Origin: Fistulifera solaris
Lineage: Eukaryota; Bacillariophyta; Bacillariophyceae; Naviculales; Stauroneidaceae
Direction: 5' to 3'
Length of the DNA: 64,000 nt
Assembly: GCA_030295235.1 (NCBI GenBank)
Contig: AP026164.1
Span: forward strand, 248,001 to 312,000
Shown: in pieces, positions 49,951 to 61,575 of the stretch
How the letters are laid out: every line of letters starts with the position of its first letter
How positions within the stretch are numbered: position 1 is the first letter of the stretch
Position numbers and translations under genes: made by a program
The notes under the pieces: model-generated
Seen by the model: only the letters and a program-made list of their open reading frames with translations
Databases searched by the model: none
What the model was told of the DNA's origin: nothing

Positions 49951-50632
49951 CCTTTGTGAATTGCGTGCACGGTGAATTCAATTAGTCTATGTAATCCAAT
50001 ACAAGGTGGCTCAATTTGTTCTCTCGTCAAACAAACATAGACATGGACGATTGTAATCAAGACAATGGTGTCGCAACTTTTCTGGTTTCTACTCCGTTTA
50101 TTTATTGGAAAATGTCCTCGTTGTGGATCCGTCGTTTCGAATTTAAATTCAATATACGTGGATTCAGATTGAACATACGAGTCGCCTTAACGGTGAAAAC
50201 AGTTTCCGTTTAAATACATTTGGTCGTTGATGAGAAACCGCTACCTGGTACTGAGGACTATTACAGTTTGAACTAGATGCAACGGCTGCTACGAACGTCG
50301 AGCCGTCGTCGGTCACCGAGCACCATTGTCGTCAGTCGTCAGTCGTCAATGTCACCAAGTTCTCCGTTGGTTAAAATGGTTTTTAAGTAAAATTTGTGTT
50401 ACGATTTCGTGAACCGTCAAACTAAAGATATAAACTGTACAAAGAAAATCAATGCGTTATTCGCCGTGTCCTTCGACCTCGTCGTAAATCGAAAACAATA
50501 CGAGTGAACACCATGGACCTGTTTTGATTTCGAAACAAAATCGAGCAATTCGCATGGTGTTGCAGGAGACCAAAAAGTTCATTGTCATTTCCACAAAAGA
50601 CAGAAGCTCAATCGCTGACTCGGATTTGCAGA
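49951..50632. promoter_or_regulatory. Divergent promoter region
   Basis: Shared by the LRR gene and the GT92-like gene. Has a short GTCGTCA tandem (near 50330-50350). No gene seen. Confidence 0.35.
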
Positions 50633-52053
50633 ATGCCACCTTCATCCGTTCTCGTGCCGACCCTTCTTGTCTGCTCGATCGTTTGTTGTCTCTACCCAAT
50701 TTTGCTGTCATCCCCTCATCCTACCTTCCATCGAAGTGCAATATCTCGAGAACTGGACTCTTTTGTCACTCAAAAGTTAAACCTTACCGCACTATACCCT
50801 CCTGAAGAACCCCTCCCGAACCCACCGCTCTCTGATGGACACGACACATTTAGCGCATGTTTACTGGTGATGGACGACAATCATCGACTGATCGAGTGGC
50901 TTGCTTACCATTATCATGTGTTACCGCTCCGCTATTTGGTTGTTGCTGTCGATCCAAGAAGCAAAACAACACCAACGAGTATTCTGAATCGCTGGCGTGA
51001 GCAGGGAATGTATATTTTGGAGTGGTCCGATCGAGATTTTTGGAGAGAAAATCGCCATTGCGAGACATTCCGGATGATGCAGAGCTGCAAGTTAAGCGTG
51101 ACCGCCATCGTGGTCGACAAAAGTACTTTTACCGACAATGCTTAATTCATCTGAAAGAAGAGAATCGCACGTGGGTCGCACTTCATGATTCCGACGAATA
51201 CATGGTGTACAACCACGCGGGCGGAGAGAAGTTCCGAGAGTGGGAAGACAAAATGATAGATCGTCATTCAAGAAGCGTTCATAACAAGGAGGTTCGTATT
51301 GAACCATCCGAGACACCACCGACCACAGCCGAAGAAGGAGCTATGATCAAATACATTCGTCAGGAACAAGCGGCCGGTCTCGAGTTTTATCAATCTCCTT
51401 GCATAGGTATACCTCGCCTTACATTCAGCGCCGTGGAAACAAGCACATCCATCACGAAAGGCCTTGCCCCTGAAATAGCATCAACTTTTGATCTTGAGCA
51501 ATTCGACACACTGCGCTGGAGGAAACACGCACCTCGAAATGATTTTGTAAAGAATGCATTGGGCAAAGTCATGATTGATGTGTCTCGCGTCGATATGAAG
51601 AATACTCCCATGTTCAGGAGCTTACATCGTCCTATTCAATCCATCTGCCCTGCACCATGGCACAATGACTGGTCGTCTGGCATTCGAATCAATCACTACT
51701 TAGGGTCTTGGGAGTCATACAGCTTTCGCGACGATGCTCGAAGGGGCTTTGAACGCAGTCGAGAGCAATGGGAATTCAAATCAACTTCGAGCGCCGTACA
51801 AGATGACGATAATGTCACACCCTGGCTGAATGGTTTCGTCGAAAGTCAGGGACTCACGAAAGCTTCCAGTCTACTGCACAATATTGGTCTTCCCAAACAC
51901 TACCGCAATGAAAAGGATCATAGGTGGAATTTACTACCCGACAAGTTGGCCAAAATCATGGAGACGGACGTTACCATTGCCAACGACAACAAAATGGTTG
52001 CGTTTGATGCCTTTGTTCGAGAGAAGTATCGCAACTCATCGCTCCGCAGATAA
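50633..52053 (+). CDS. GT92/DUF23-like glycosyltransferase, type II membrane protein
   Basis: About 473 residues with one apparent missing base at T5 51037-51041. Met at 50633 directly precedes the anchor VLVPTLLVCSIVCCLYPILL, so I prefer it. The catalytic part begins FSACLLVMDDNHRLIEWLAYHYHVLPLRYLVVAVDPRSK, the opening motif of GT92/DUF23 and related GT-A enzymes, then RQKYFYRQCLIHLKEENRTWVALHDSDEYMVYN, where the D-x-D-E block matches the family's metal site. Later HNDWSSGIRINHYLGSWESY includes the conserved His/Tyr region. It probably acts in the Golgi on a cell-surface glycan; donor and acceptor unknown. Confidence 0.7.
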
Positions 52054-52839
52054 GTGCGGCTTTACCTGCTCCTAGGTATGTAGATTCTTTGCGGAGTGGC
52101 AGATAGCCTATTGTAAAAAAACTTAGTTGGTGTGCTCCATAGATCTACTACATTGATTTTTGCTTTGACAAATTGTTCGTTTTTCTTGAAACAGCGTCTG
52201 GACTAGCTCGGTCTCACCAGGTGCCGGTACCTATACCTACGTTTCGAAAGGTGCGACTCTTCCGTTCTGAATAAAACGTCCTTACGAGTAGACACACACG
52301 CGAGTTTTTGCCAAGATATCAGCAACAATGGTACAGCGGTTGATTAATTAGGTGACTTGTTTTAGCATGATTTGCTTTCTACGTCGGAAGTCGGAAATCC
52401 TGTGAAAATCGCTGTCTTCCGTATTCACTATAACCCGAAGTGTAAGCAGCCATTTATCACGACTGCATTCCAGTCATGAATTATCGTGATCTTTTAAAGG
52501 TCCGTTCGTTCAGCTAGGTTGGTAAGCCATAAGCCATAAGTGTTCATAAGTGTTCATATTGCAATACTTACCTTTGGCAGTATTTACAAAACACGCCTCG
52601 CTCCAGTTCACGTCGGAAATCGTCACATTGACTAATCAATGTGGTAAAGCCTGCTTCATACGAAACCTATACCCTTAAATCAAAAGTGAAAGAAAAGATC
52701 TTCGCGAATAGTGATGATTCGCACTTCGTGAAGTCATTATTGTATCATCATCCTGGTCAAAAGCATTTGATTCTATCATCGTCTTACAAAATAGCCTTTA
52801 CTCGTTTACCTAATTTGGTCATCGGCAGCTCCTTCTCCC
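52054..52839. promoter_or_regulatory. ATP-citrate lyase upstream region with a palindromic element
   Basis: Holds copy 5 of the palindromic element (52458-52479) and a short nested tandem (AAGCCATA twice, then AGTGTTCATA twice, about 52524-52559). No gene seen. Confidence 0.45.
52458..52479 (+). repeat. Dispersed 22-bp palindromic element, copy 5
   Basis: CACGACTG, spacer CATTC, CAGTCATGA; 360 bp upstream of the ATP-citrate lyase start. Confidence 0.6.
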
Positions 52840-55800
52840 ATGTCAGCAAAGGCAGTGCGCGAATATCACGGCAAAAAGCTAATTGCTCGTCATGTCGCTG
52901 CTCTCTCAGAGCATCGCATAGATGATCGTTCCGTATTAATCACTCCAGATACGGATCTTCGAAGCCCTCCGGAACCATGGTTAACTGAGACGAAACTGGT
53001 CGTTAAACCGGATCAGTTGATTAAGAGACGCGGAAAAGCTGGTCTCGTTGGTATCAATTTAGATTGGCCCAGTGTTGTGCAGTGGATTTCCGAAAGCATG
53101 GGCAAGGAGCAACAAGTGGAACAGGTCGTTGGTGTGCTAGATCATTTCATTGTGGAACCCTGTGTTCCTCACCAACAAGAAGATGAGTATTACTTGTGTA
53201 TTCACAGCAATCGAGAAGGTGAAGAAATACTTTTCACGGCGGAAGGAGGTGTTGATGTTGGAGACGTCGATGCAAAGGCGCAACGGCTCTTGGTGCCCAT
53301 CGATGACAAGAGTTTTTCTGTCGAGCGGATTGTTCCTATTCTAAACGGAGTCCCTGAAGCTCGTGTGGGAAAAGTGGCTTCTTTTCTATTGACCCTACTG
53401 AATGTCTACCGGAAGCTAAACTTTGTCTACATGGAGATCAATCCTTTGGTTTATAAGAGCGACGGAAGAATCGCCCCGCTCGACTTGGCAGCTAAACTAG
53501 ACGAGACTGCAGCTTTTTTGAATGCTACCGATTGGGGACACCTAGATTTCCCTGCCCCTTTTGGACGCATTGATTATCCAGAAGAGTCGTACATTCGTGA
53601 GCTTGATTCGAAAACTGGTGCTTCCTTGAAGTTGACGATCTTGAATCCGAATGGAAGAATTTGGACGATGGTCGCTGGTGGCGGTGCCAGTGTAGTGTAT
53701 GCGGATACGATTTCAGATTTGGGGTACGGTAATGAGGTAAGACATTCAAATAGCTGTGGCTCTCCGTTGAAGAATTGCATCTGTTCTTACGCTTTCCGAA
53801 ACAGATTGCCAACTATGGCGAATACTCGGGAGCTCCCAGTACAGATCATACCTATGAGTACGCAAAGACGTTAATCGGCTTGATGACAAAGGAAAAAAGA
53901 TCCTAGGGGTAAAATTTTTCTCATTGGCGGTGGAATAGCGAACTTCACCGATGTAGCCGCTACATTTACTGGACTAATCAAAGCGATCCACGCATTCCAA
54001 GAAGAATTAAAACTGCACAACATACAGATCTGGGTTCGTCGCGCGGGTCCCAACTACCAAGAGGGTCTCCAGCTTATGAGAACGTGTGGAAAGGAGACTG
54101 ATCTGCCTATTCACATCTACGGACCAGAAACGCATGTGACTGCTATTGTTCCCCTTGCTCTTGGTTTGGAAAAGGTAGAGAACTTCCCAGAATTTGACGA
54201 TCCCAGCCATCTAGGCGCCAATCGAAAAAGAGAAACCAACGAAGAAAATCCTAAAAAGAAACAGAAACGCCCCGATTATGTTGGTCAAGTTGCAGATCAT
54301 GAAGCCGACCACAAGGTGGAGAATTTCACTGCCATGACGAGATGCGTGGTGTACGGTCTACAAAATCGAGCTGTGCAAGGTATGCTCGATTTTGACTTCA
54401 TGTGCAAAAGAGCGAAACCTTCTGTGGCGGCAATGATTTTCCCTTTGCAGCCAATCATTTCGTGAAATTCTACTGGGGTACAGACGAGATTTTAATGCCT
54501 GTCTACCAGAGTACAGAGGAAGCTTTAAGCAAACACAAAGAGGTCACAGTAGTCGTGAACTTTGCATCGTTTCGATCGGTTTATGATTCTGTTATGGAGA
54601 TTCTCGAATACTCAGACCAGATTAAAACAATTGCGATCATTGCAGAAGGTGTTCCAGAATCGCAGACTCGCGCGTTCATCAAAGTTGCGAGTGAGAAAAA
54701 TGTAGGGATCATTGGACCAGCAACTGTTGGTGGAATAAAGCCTGGCTGTTTCCGAATTGGTAATACAGGTGGGATGCTTGATAACATAGTCATGTCGAAG
54801 CTCTACAGACCTGGCTCCGTTGCGTATGTGTCTCGGTCGGGAGGTTTATCAAACGAGTTGAATAATCTCATTTGCCGAAATTCAGATGGTGTGTATGAGG
54901 GTGTCGCAATAGGAGGAGACCGATATCCAGGATCTCGTTTCATCGATCATCTCCTTCGCTATAACGACAATCCCAACGTACACATTCTTGTTCTATTAGG
55001 AGAGGTTGGTGGCGTCGATGAATACCAAGTTTGTGAGGCGTTGAAAGAAGGTCGAATCTCAAAGCCAATGGTGGCATGGTGCATTGGCACGTGCGCGTCG
55101 ATTTTTCCCTTCGAAGTTCAGTTCGGGCATGCAGGCGCATTAGCCCACGGAAACCTTGAGACCGCGCGTGCCAAGAACCAGGCCCTGAAGGAAGCTGGGG
55201 CTCATGTTCCTGAAAATTTCTTTGAATTTGGAAACACCCTAAAGCAGCTATACCAATCGCTCGTCGATGCCGGGACACTGGTACCACGGCCCGAGCCGGA
55301 GCCTCCAAAGATTCCTATGGACTATTCATGGGCGAAACGTTTGGGCCTTGTTCGAAAGCCCGCTCAATTCATTTCGTCTATTTCTGACGACAGAGGTGAA
55401 GAGCTTACCTATAGTGGAATGCCAATTAGCGAAATTTTTGAAAAAGATCTTGGTATCGGTGGGGTTTTGTCGCTCTTGTGGTTTCGCCGACAGCTTCCCC
55501 CTTACGCCACAAAGTTTATTGAGATGATATTGATGATCACGGCCGATCATGGCCCGGCTGTATCGGGAGCACATAACACAATAGTTGCGACTCGTGCCGG
55601 TAAGGACCTAGTGTCGTCCCTTGCGAGTGGTCTACTGACAATTGGGCCTCGTTTTGGTGGGGCACTAGATGATGCAGCAATAATGTTTACCGAAGCAAGC
55701 GATGCTGGGCTTGATGCAGAGCAGTTTGTGAAAGATATGCGAAAACAAAACAAGCTAGTTATGGGAATAGGCCACAGAATCAAATCACTGACTAATCCGG

Positions 55801-56207
55801 ACAAGCGTGTCGAAATCATCAAGAAGTATGCACTGGAGAACTTTTCGGGCAATACTGTACTGGAGGTAAGCTACTTTTTTTTTCTCGGTCTTCACACGTG
55901 CGATTGACTCAACTCTTTGTAGTTTGCCCTTGCGGTGGAACAAGTGACAACGAAGAAGAAAGCAAATCTAATCCTGAACGTAGATGGCTGTATCGCGGTC
56001 TGCTTCGTCGATATGCTGCGTACGTGTGGCGCGTTCTCCAATCAAGAGGCTGACGAAATAATTAAAAATGGGAGTTTAAACGGTCTTTTCGTGTTGGGCC
56101 GATCGATGGGATTCATCGGTCATTTCCTGGATCAGCGAAGACTGAAACAGGGACTCTATCGGCATCCTTGGGATGACATCAGTTACCTCGATGCGACTGA
56201 CGTCTAA
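52840..56207 (+). CDS. ACLY: ATP-citrate lyase, single-chain (animal type)
   Basis: Three exons (52840-53736, 53805-55865, 55923-56207), about 1080 residues (human enzyme 1101). Two apparent base-length changes, A6 53893-53898 and T3 54444-54446, cancel and restore frame. The start [12 protein letters not shown] resembles animal ACLY. N-terminal part: ATP-grasp and citrate-binding domains ([47 protein letters not shown]). Middle: CoA-ligase region with VQFGHAGA, the phosphohistidine loop. C-terminal citrate synthase-like part: [69 protein letters not shown]. It makes cytosolic acetyl-CoA and oxaloacetate from citrate, CoA and ATP, for lipid synthesis. Confidence 0.95.
53737..53804 (+). other. 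Intron 1 of ATP-citrate lyase
   Basis: GTAAGACA to CGAAACAG, 68 bp, phase 0; joins LGYGNE to [11 protein letters not shown]. Confidence 0.85.
55866..55922 (+). other. Intron 2 of ATP-citrate lyase
   Basis: GTAAGCTAC to CTTTGTAG, 57 bp, phase 0; joins NTVLE to [10 protein letters not shown]. The shortest intron in the window. Confidence 0.85.
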
Positions 56208-56414
56208 TTACTTGTATCAATAAACGATGCATAACCGCAAATTATTCGACTAGAACTTGGACAGGTGCGCTTTCGCGCTAAACACCTACCAGCTGTCTGC
56301 TACTTCAAGCTAACGTAACGAATGACCTGTCTAGTTTCAAGTTGAATCGCCATGCTACTATGACAGAAGTGAGAATGTCTGATCTCGAAAGATTAATCAT
56401 ATCTGAAAACAAAC

Positions 56415-57092
56415 TCAAGCGCTTAAGATCTTAATGACCGCTTCCGCGCACGCATCACTTGACTGAGGATTCTGGCCCGTCACCAAGTTTCCATCGGCAC
56501 ACGCCTTCGATTGCCAGTCCTCCGTCTTTTCATACTTTGCTCCAAGTTCCTTGAATCGCGTTTCCAGCAAGAAGGGGACAATATCTTGCAGCTGTACCGC
56601 GAACTCTTCTGAATCGGCAAAACCTGTCACAACTTTGTCTTGCACGAGCGGTGTACCATCGGGCTTGTTGCATTGCGCGAGACCGATCGGACCATGGCAG
56701 TCTGCTGCCACAACCTTACCTGCTGCGTATACCGTTTCAATTGCCTGTTTGAGGGAAGGGTTATCGATAAAGTCAACACAAGTACCGTGTCCTCCAGCCA
56801 GATAGATAGCATCGACGGTTTGCCAGTCAATGTCGTCGAGTTTCTTGGTGTGACTAAGTGCGCCGACAGCGGCCGCATCGTGCATGAACTTCTTGCTAGC
56901 ATCCGTAAAGAACCCTTCCCCTAGACTGTTTTGGTCGATGGGAACGGCCCCGCCCGCTGGAGAAGCCAAGATAACTTCGTAGCCTTGTTCGAGAAAGGCG
57001 TAATAGGGGGAGGCGCATTCCTCCAACCACAAGCCAGTAGGATGACCTTTTAGTTCCGATGCGCTAGTGCAAATTAGGACGACTTTCACCAT
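56415..57092 (-). CDS. DJ-1/PfpI (Hsp31-like) family protein, copy A
   Basis: 225 residues, single exon. Class I glutamine-amidotransferase-like fold: HPTGLWLEECASPYYAF with the acidic partner Glu, YEVILASPAGGAVPID, DAIYLAGGHGTCVDF, and the nucleophile elbow VVAADCHGP with the catalytic Cys-His. The pattern fits Hsp31/glyoxalase III-type members, which turn methylglyoxal to lactate or act as chaperone/deglycase. No targeting peptide, so cytosolic. A paralogue (copy B) lies 1.6 kb away on the same strand, with a small secreted-protein gene between. Convergent with ATP-citrate lyase (about 200 bp apart). Confidence 0.85.
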   Translation of the reverse strand: MVKVVLICTSASELKGHPTGLWLEECASPYYAFLEQGYEVILASPAGGAVPIDQNSLGEGFFTDASKKFMHDAAAVGALSHTKKLDDIDWQTVDAIYLAGGHGTCVDFIDNPSLKQAIETVYAAGKVVAADCHGPIGLAQCNKPDGTPLVQDKVVTGFADSEEFAVQLQDIVPFLLETRFKELGAKYEKTEDWQSKACADGNLVTGQNPQSSDACAEAVIKILSA

Positions 57093-57501
57093 TCTTACGT
57101 TGTAGAAGTATCAATCAGTTTACGATTCAATAGTGAGCCTGTAAAGCTTATTTCATTATCATCTTTCGTCTTGCCTGTCGGTGACGAAAGAAAACGTCAT
57201 GTGGCATCAAAAAAGAAATCTTTCGCACGCGATAAAAAGATCCGATAACCTTAGTCTTAGTCTACGAATAACTCGGTCGTCATGCCCATCAGACTAGAAA
57301 TTTCTTTGCTCGAGAAAGGTTGCTTTCTAAAACAAGAACGAGCTTGTGGTACAGAACTCGTGATAAGTTCCTAGAGAAACGATTATAAATTGAAAACCTT
57401 CTAATTTTATAAAACAATTATTTCGGGCCGCATGTCGCAGTCCAAGAGGCGCCTTCCAACAACTTACAAAAGCGGTTAACGCTCTAGCATTACTCCACGA
57501 C
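57093..57501. promoter_or_regulatory. Upstream region of DJ-1 copy A
   Basis: No gene or repeat seen. Confidence 0.3.
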
Positions 57502-57912
57502 TTAATGCCCAAATCCGAAGCCACGATCGGGCCAGTGGCGTTGCTCCTCGTCATCTGTCGGCTCACCCTTCATGCTTCTACTTTTCTTGCTTTTCGGAGA
57601 TGTCTCATAGTCACCACCCTCACCGCCTTTGCCTCCTTTTCCGCCCTTTCCACCTTTCTTCGAGGGTGGAACCGGAACATCATCGTCGTCGTCGTGATGA
57701 CCAAAATCTATGCCGTGATCGTCGTGGAAGATACCGAGAAATTTCAGTTGGCGACGACGGCGATGATGATGTTCCGCATCCACTTGAAGGTGTGTTCGTA
57801 ATTTTCTCCTCTTCACATGTCGCACTTGCGGAGATGAATCGGCGGCTTCATCAGATGCTTGCGAAATCGCAATAAGCAGACCAAAAAGGATGAAAGGGAA
57901 GAAAGCTTTCAT
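57502..57912 (-). CDS. Small secreted Lys/Gly/His/Asp-rich protein
   Basis: 136 residues, single exon. A clear signal peptide (FFPFILFGLLIAISQA) precedes a mature chain of strong composition bias: basic clusters VKRRKLRTH and HHHRRRRQLK, a His/Asp patch (FGHHDDDDDVPVPP), four KGG units (KKGGKGGKGGKGGEGG) and a KKSRSMKG segment. The dibasic sites look like processing sites. The mix of Lys-rich and Ser-rich short motifs in a secreted protein recalls silica-associated proteins such as silaffins, and the His/Asp patch could bind metal; both are inferences. It lies between two DJ-1 paralogues. I recognise no family. Confidence 0.6.
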   Translation of the reverse strand: MKAFFPFILFGLLIAISQASDEAADSSPQVRHVKRRKLRTHLQVDAEHHHRRRRQLKFLGIFHDDHGIDFGHHDDDDDVPVPPSKKGGKGGKGGKGGEGGDYETSPKSKKSRSMKGEPTDDEEQRHWPDRGFGFGH

Positions 57913-58693
57913 GTTACTAGCTCAGGCTTTGAGTTTTTTATGCAATCGTGAAACTCTACCGAAAGAGAGTTCGCTTGACGCGACGACAGTAATGACCGTG
58001 CCTAAAAGATTCGGATATGTGCTATCGTGTTTCTTAACACCATTTTTTTCTTGTGCAAACATTATAGATGCATTTTGTCGTTGTTTGATTTTTGATGATT
58101 GTGCGTCGAGAAAAATGTGCCCATCGTCACAAATTTCTTGACAAAAATTCTTTTGATAGGAGGTCAACGGACAAATACATTGGACACCACAATACGACGC
58201 TGTGTGAGATCTCAGCTATACCGTTTAGTGTGACGCTGCCAACATCATGCGACATGCGACTGAAACTCGTCAGTCCCGGAAAACAGCCAAGTCAATGGTC
58301 AATGCGATCATACCGCGACTGAACCACATTGTAGTCCCGGTCCCTCTCCTGGTCGACTATGAACTTCAGCTCGAAAAAAATTGAGAATGAAGTCGTACGT
58401 CGTACCTGGTACGCAAATGCAGATCCAAAAAGAAAGAAAAAGGCAAACTTTACGGCTAGAAAGGTCTCACGATTACCGCCTTGGATAAATTCTTAATCTA
58501 GAGACCTGGTCCTTTTTTAAAAGGTTACTGGTATTGATGTTTGAATACTTTGTATATGTATAATTAGTTATGACGAAACTCTTAGCAGAAACAAACGACA
58601 AAACATGCCTCCCAAAAGTATAATGCCGGAAAGTCAATATCCTCCTCATCTCCATGAGGGACTGTCACGATCATTCTATCATTCCAATGTGTT
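57913..58693. other. Intergenic region
   Basis: Between the secreted-protein gene and DJ-1 copy B. Two degenerate palindrome remnants with GCGACTG arms occur near 58257 and 58315, and a GTACCTGGTAC motif at 58402-58412. No gene seen. Confidence 0.35.
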
Positions 58694-59371
58694 CTAGTGG
58701 CTCAGGATATCGATGACAGCAGCTGCACAAGCCGAAGAGCTTTGAGGGTTTTGTCCAGTCACGATATTATTGTCAGTACACGCTCGGGAATGGAAATCCT
58801 CCGCTTTCTCAAACTTTGCTCCGAGTTCTTTAAAGCGACTTTCGATCAAGAAAGGAACAGCATCTTGCAACTGCATAGCATATTCCTCAGAGTCCGAGTA
58901 TGCGGTCACCAATTTGCCTTGCACTAAAGGTGTTCCGTCGGACTTTTTGCACTGCGCGAACGCAATAGGACCGTGGCAATCCGCTGCAACGACTTTATCC
59001 GCCGCATAAACGGTTTCGATTGCGCTCTTTAACGTGGGGTTATCCGCAAAGTCCACACAAGCGCCATGCCCCCCAGCTAAATAAAGTGCATCAACAGATT
59101 TCCAATCGATGTCATCGAGTTTCTTGGTGTGACAAAGGGCGGCGACAGCGGCTGCATCGTGCATGAACTTTTTACAAGCGTCCGTGAAATATTCATCGCC
59201 CAAGCTGTTTTCATCGATAGGGACGGCCCCTCCAGCTGGAGAGGCTAAAATGACTTCGTACCCCTTTTCGAGGAAGGCATAATAAGGAGTGGCGCATTCT
59301 TCCAACCACAAGCCGGTTGGATGCCCGTTCAATTCCGATGCACTCGTGCAAACCAAAACCACCCTCACCAT
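58694..59371 (-). CDS. DJ-1/PfpI (Hsp31-like) family protein, copy B
   Basis: 225 residues from Met at 59371, the same length as copy A and about three quarters identical by eye. Shared motifs: HPTGLWLEECATPYYAF, YEVILASPAGGAVPID, VDALYLAGGHGACVDF and VVAADCHGP with the catalytic Cys-His. Differences cluster in the C-terminal half. The two genes are in the same orientation, as expected for tandem duplication. Function as for copy A (glyoxalase III-like or chaperone/deglycase), cytosolic. Confidence 0.85.
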   Translation of the reverse strand: MVRVVLVCTSASELNGHPTGLWLEECATPYYAFLEKGYEVILASPAGGAVPIDENSLGDEYFTDACKKFMHDAAAVAALCHTKKLDDIDWKSVDALYLAGGHGACVDFADNPTLKSAIETVYAADKVVAADCHGPIAFAQCKKSDGTPLVQGKLVTAYSDSEEYAMQLQDAVPFLIESRFKELGAKFEKAEDFHSRACTDNNIVTGQNPQSSSACAAAVIDILSH

Positions 59372-59968
59372 CTTATAATTTTTCAACCCTCGAAGACTTT
59401 TAATACGGAGTATAATGCCAGCGATTGCGTGAGGTGAATTGTGTTGAATGATGCGTCAAGTAAAATCGTGCATGTTCTCATCGAAAGTTTTGAGAAACGT
59501 CACCATTGATCAAATTCGCTTCTCAAATCGAATCGAACTTTTTTATACGAAAAGTAAAACTTTTATCGCCAAAAATTAGCTATTGCACATCAGTTTCACA
59601 CCCAGTGTACTGGTCCGAAAGGTGATCCTTCCGTTTACGGAAGAGAACCGCCGTACTTCACACATGGGAATGATATTGCGAACACGAAGTGAGCAACAGA
59701 TATGAACGAATCATCAAGAAGTGCCCGCTCGCTAAATGCTGATGAGAGTTCAATCATGAAAAGAGTTTCATGCATCGCCCATTTCCAGAAGATAAATCGA
59801 ATTTACTGTGAATGAATGAAGTGTTTCTTTCAGAGGCTAAGCGCGATCGATCAGACTCGAATCGCGCTTTATCGATAATACTTGTCGTCATCGCAAACGT
59901 TGCGAACAACAAACGCCGTAATAATGACAATGAAGACAGCTGGGTCGAAATTGATGCTCAGCGACGAA
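59372..59968. other. Intergenic region
   Basis: Between DJ-1 copy B and the methyltransferase-like gene. AT-rich; no gene or clear repeat. Confidence 0.3.
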
Positions 59969-61149
59969 TTATGCGTTCTGCAATACCGATGATATTTTTT
60001 CTGACAGTTCATTTCTCACTGAGGCAAAAGTGTCGCTCATGGTAGCATCATCCGTGAGTCCACTCAACATGAGTAGATCGCGCATGGCAAGATCAACAAC
60101 ATGAGACCGACCGTCTTTACTGGCTTTGTACCCGCTATAACACTGGTAATATTTCGGATCCGCTAAATCGACATCCTCGGTCACAATCCACATCCAATGT
60201 TCCATTCCCCAACTGAGGTACACGGGCAGTAGATGTTTCTCACGCAAGCATGCATAAAACAGGATGATGTGCTCACGAACGAATTCGAAATCCATCATCA
60301 TCAAAATCGACCCTTTGGTCAAGGGACCGAGCCCAGCAAGTTGCTGTTGGAGATGTTGATTGTTCTTTGCACTATCAATCGAAATGAGAGCCACGGGACG
60401 ATGGCCTAGTGCCTCCGGATTGAGTGACTCCTTACTGATAAAGCCTTGATGCGAAACGACTGCCGGATACGTCGGCTTGACGCCGTATTCCCAGAGGAAA
60501 TGGAAGTTATCATTTTGTTGTGTAAATTCCGGATGTTCGTTTTTCAGCCACGGATGCATTCTTTGTATAGCTTTAAAATTCATCAAGCCGCTAAAGGTAT
60601 CGTAGACAAATAAAGTCTTGTCTTTGACTCCATTTTTGCGCATTCCGACCGCAATGCATTTCGTTGATAAACCCAAAAATGGTCCTAATTCCACTACAAC
60701 ATTTTTGGGATCTTGTGTAGCGGCGAAACCAGCGAGAGTGAGAGGGATACAAGCCATATTCGTGCCAAGACCACTGTGTTGTCTTCCATTGGGATAATGC
60801 GTCAGATTATATATATTCATTTGCGGATCATCCTCCCACAACACAATGGGAATTTCGTGTGCTGTATGGTCGGAATGTTGGGTGTAATGAGCATGACCTC
60901 CAAAACACATCTTGTCATTGCTGTGGCGAATACACGCCTTTCTCCGTTGTACTTCGGCAGATGGTGACGTGTGTAAGTATTGCCGCAATAGTTGGATAAG
61001 AATAGCAGCGGGGTTTGTGGATTTCGATACACGAAATCATTCAGCTCCTTCAAAGACGTTGCAGGCGATTGCTCGGATATAACAGAATCGAGTGTATTAT
61101 TTAAAGCGGGAAGAAAGTCGAGGTCTACCAAAATCTGCGGTGTACTCAT
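59969..61149 (-). CDS. SAM-methyltransferase-like (TylF-type) protein
   Basis: About 393 residues from Met at 61149, with one apparent missing base at G4 61010-61013 (an upstream Met at 61266 would add a hydrophobic, basic leader). The conserved part has KNVVVELGPFLGLSTKCIAVGM, a glycine-poor class I SAM loop after strand 1, then DKTLFVYDTFSGL, ALISIDSAKNNQHLQQQLAGLGPLTKGSILMMMDFEFV, where TylF/MycF-type enzymes carry paired metal-binding Asp residues in similar positions, and LLPVYLSWGMEHWMWIV. The acceptor is unknown. The N-terminal 100 residues (LDFLPALNNTL) have no match I recognise. It may bind SAM without being catalytic. Confidence 0.5.
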
Positions 61150-61575
61150 CCACAGATACCTGGTTTTGATCAAAAGACGACGTCGACGATCAAGATGGAA
61201 ATGAAAATGACACGGATAAAAAAGAAAAAAAGTCCCTCGCAGAGAGCACACACTAGCTCGCGTCATCCTTTTTTAATCAATTCCGCGCCAATTCTCCCCC
61301 GCCTTTTAAAGAATAACCAACCCCGGAACCTCACAAAACAAATATAGCAAGTAAATCGGTGAGGATGCGATTAACACAACGAAATGCCGTCCAATATAAT
61401 ACGGGGTAACTGCAGCACTTGGATCAAAGAACGTCGCAACAATCCGTGTGTTTTAACCGGTACTCACTTAGAACGTGAATGAGGTTAATCGTGCTACATC
61501 GGGCGATTTTCTTTTAAGAAGTGAAACATTTTTGCGTTTTCCATCATTTATAACACTTCGGGGATACGAATAACG
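61150..61575. promoter_or_regulatory. Divergent promoter region
   Basis: Between the methyltransferase-like gene and the large OB-fold candidate. No conserved element recognised. Confidence 0.3.
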
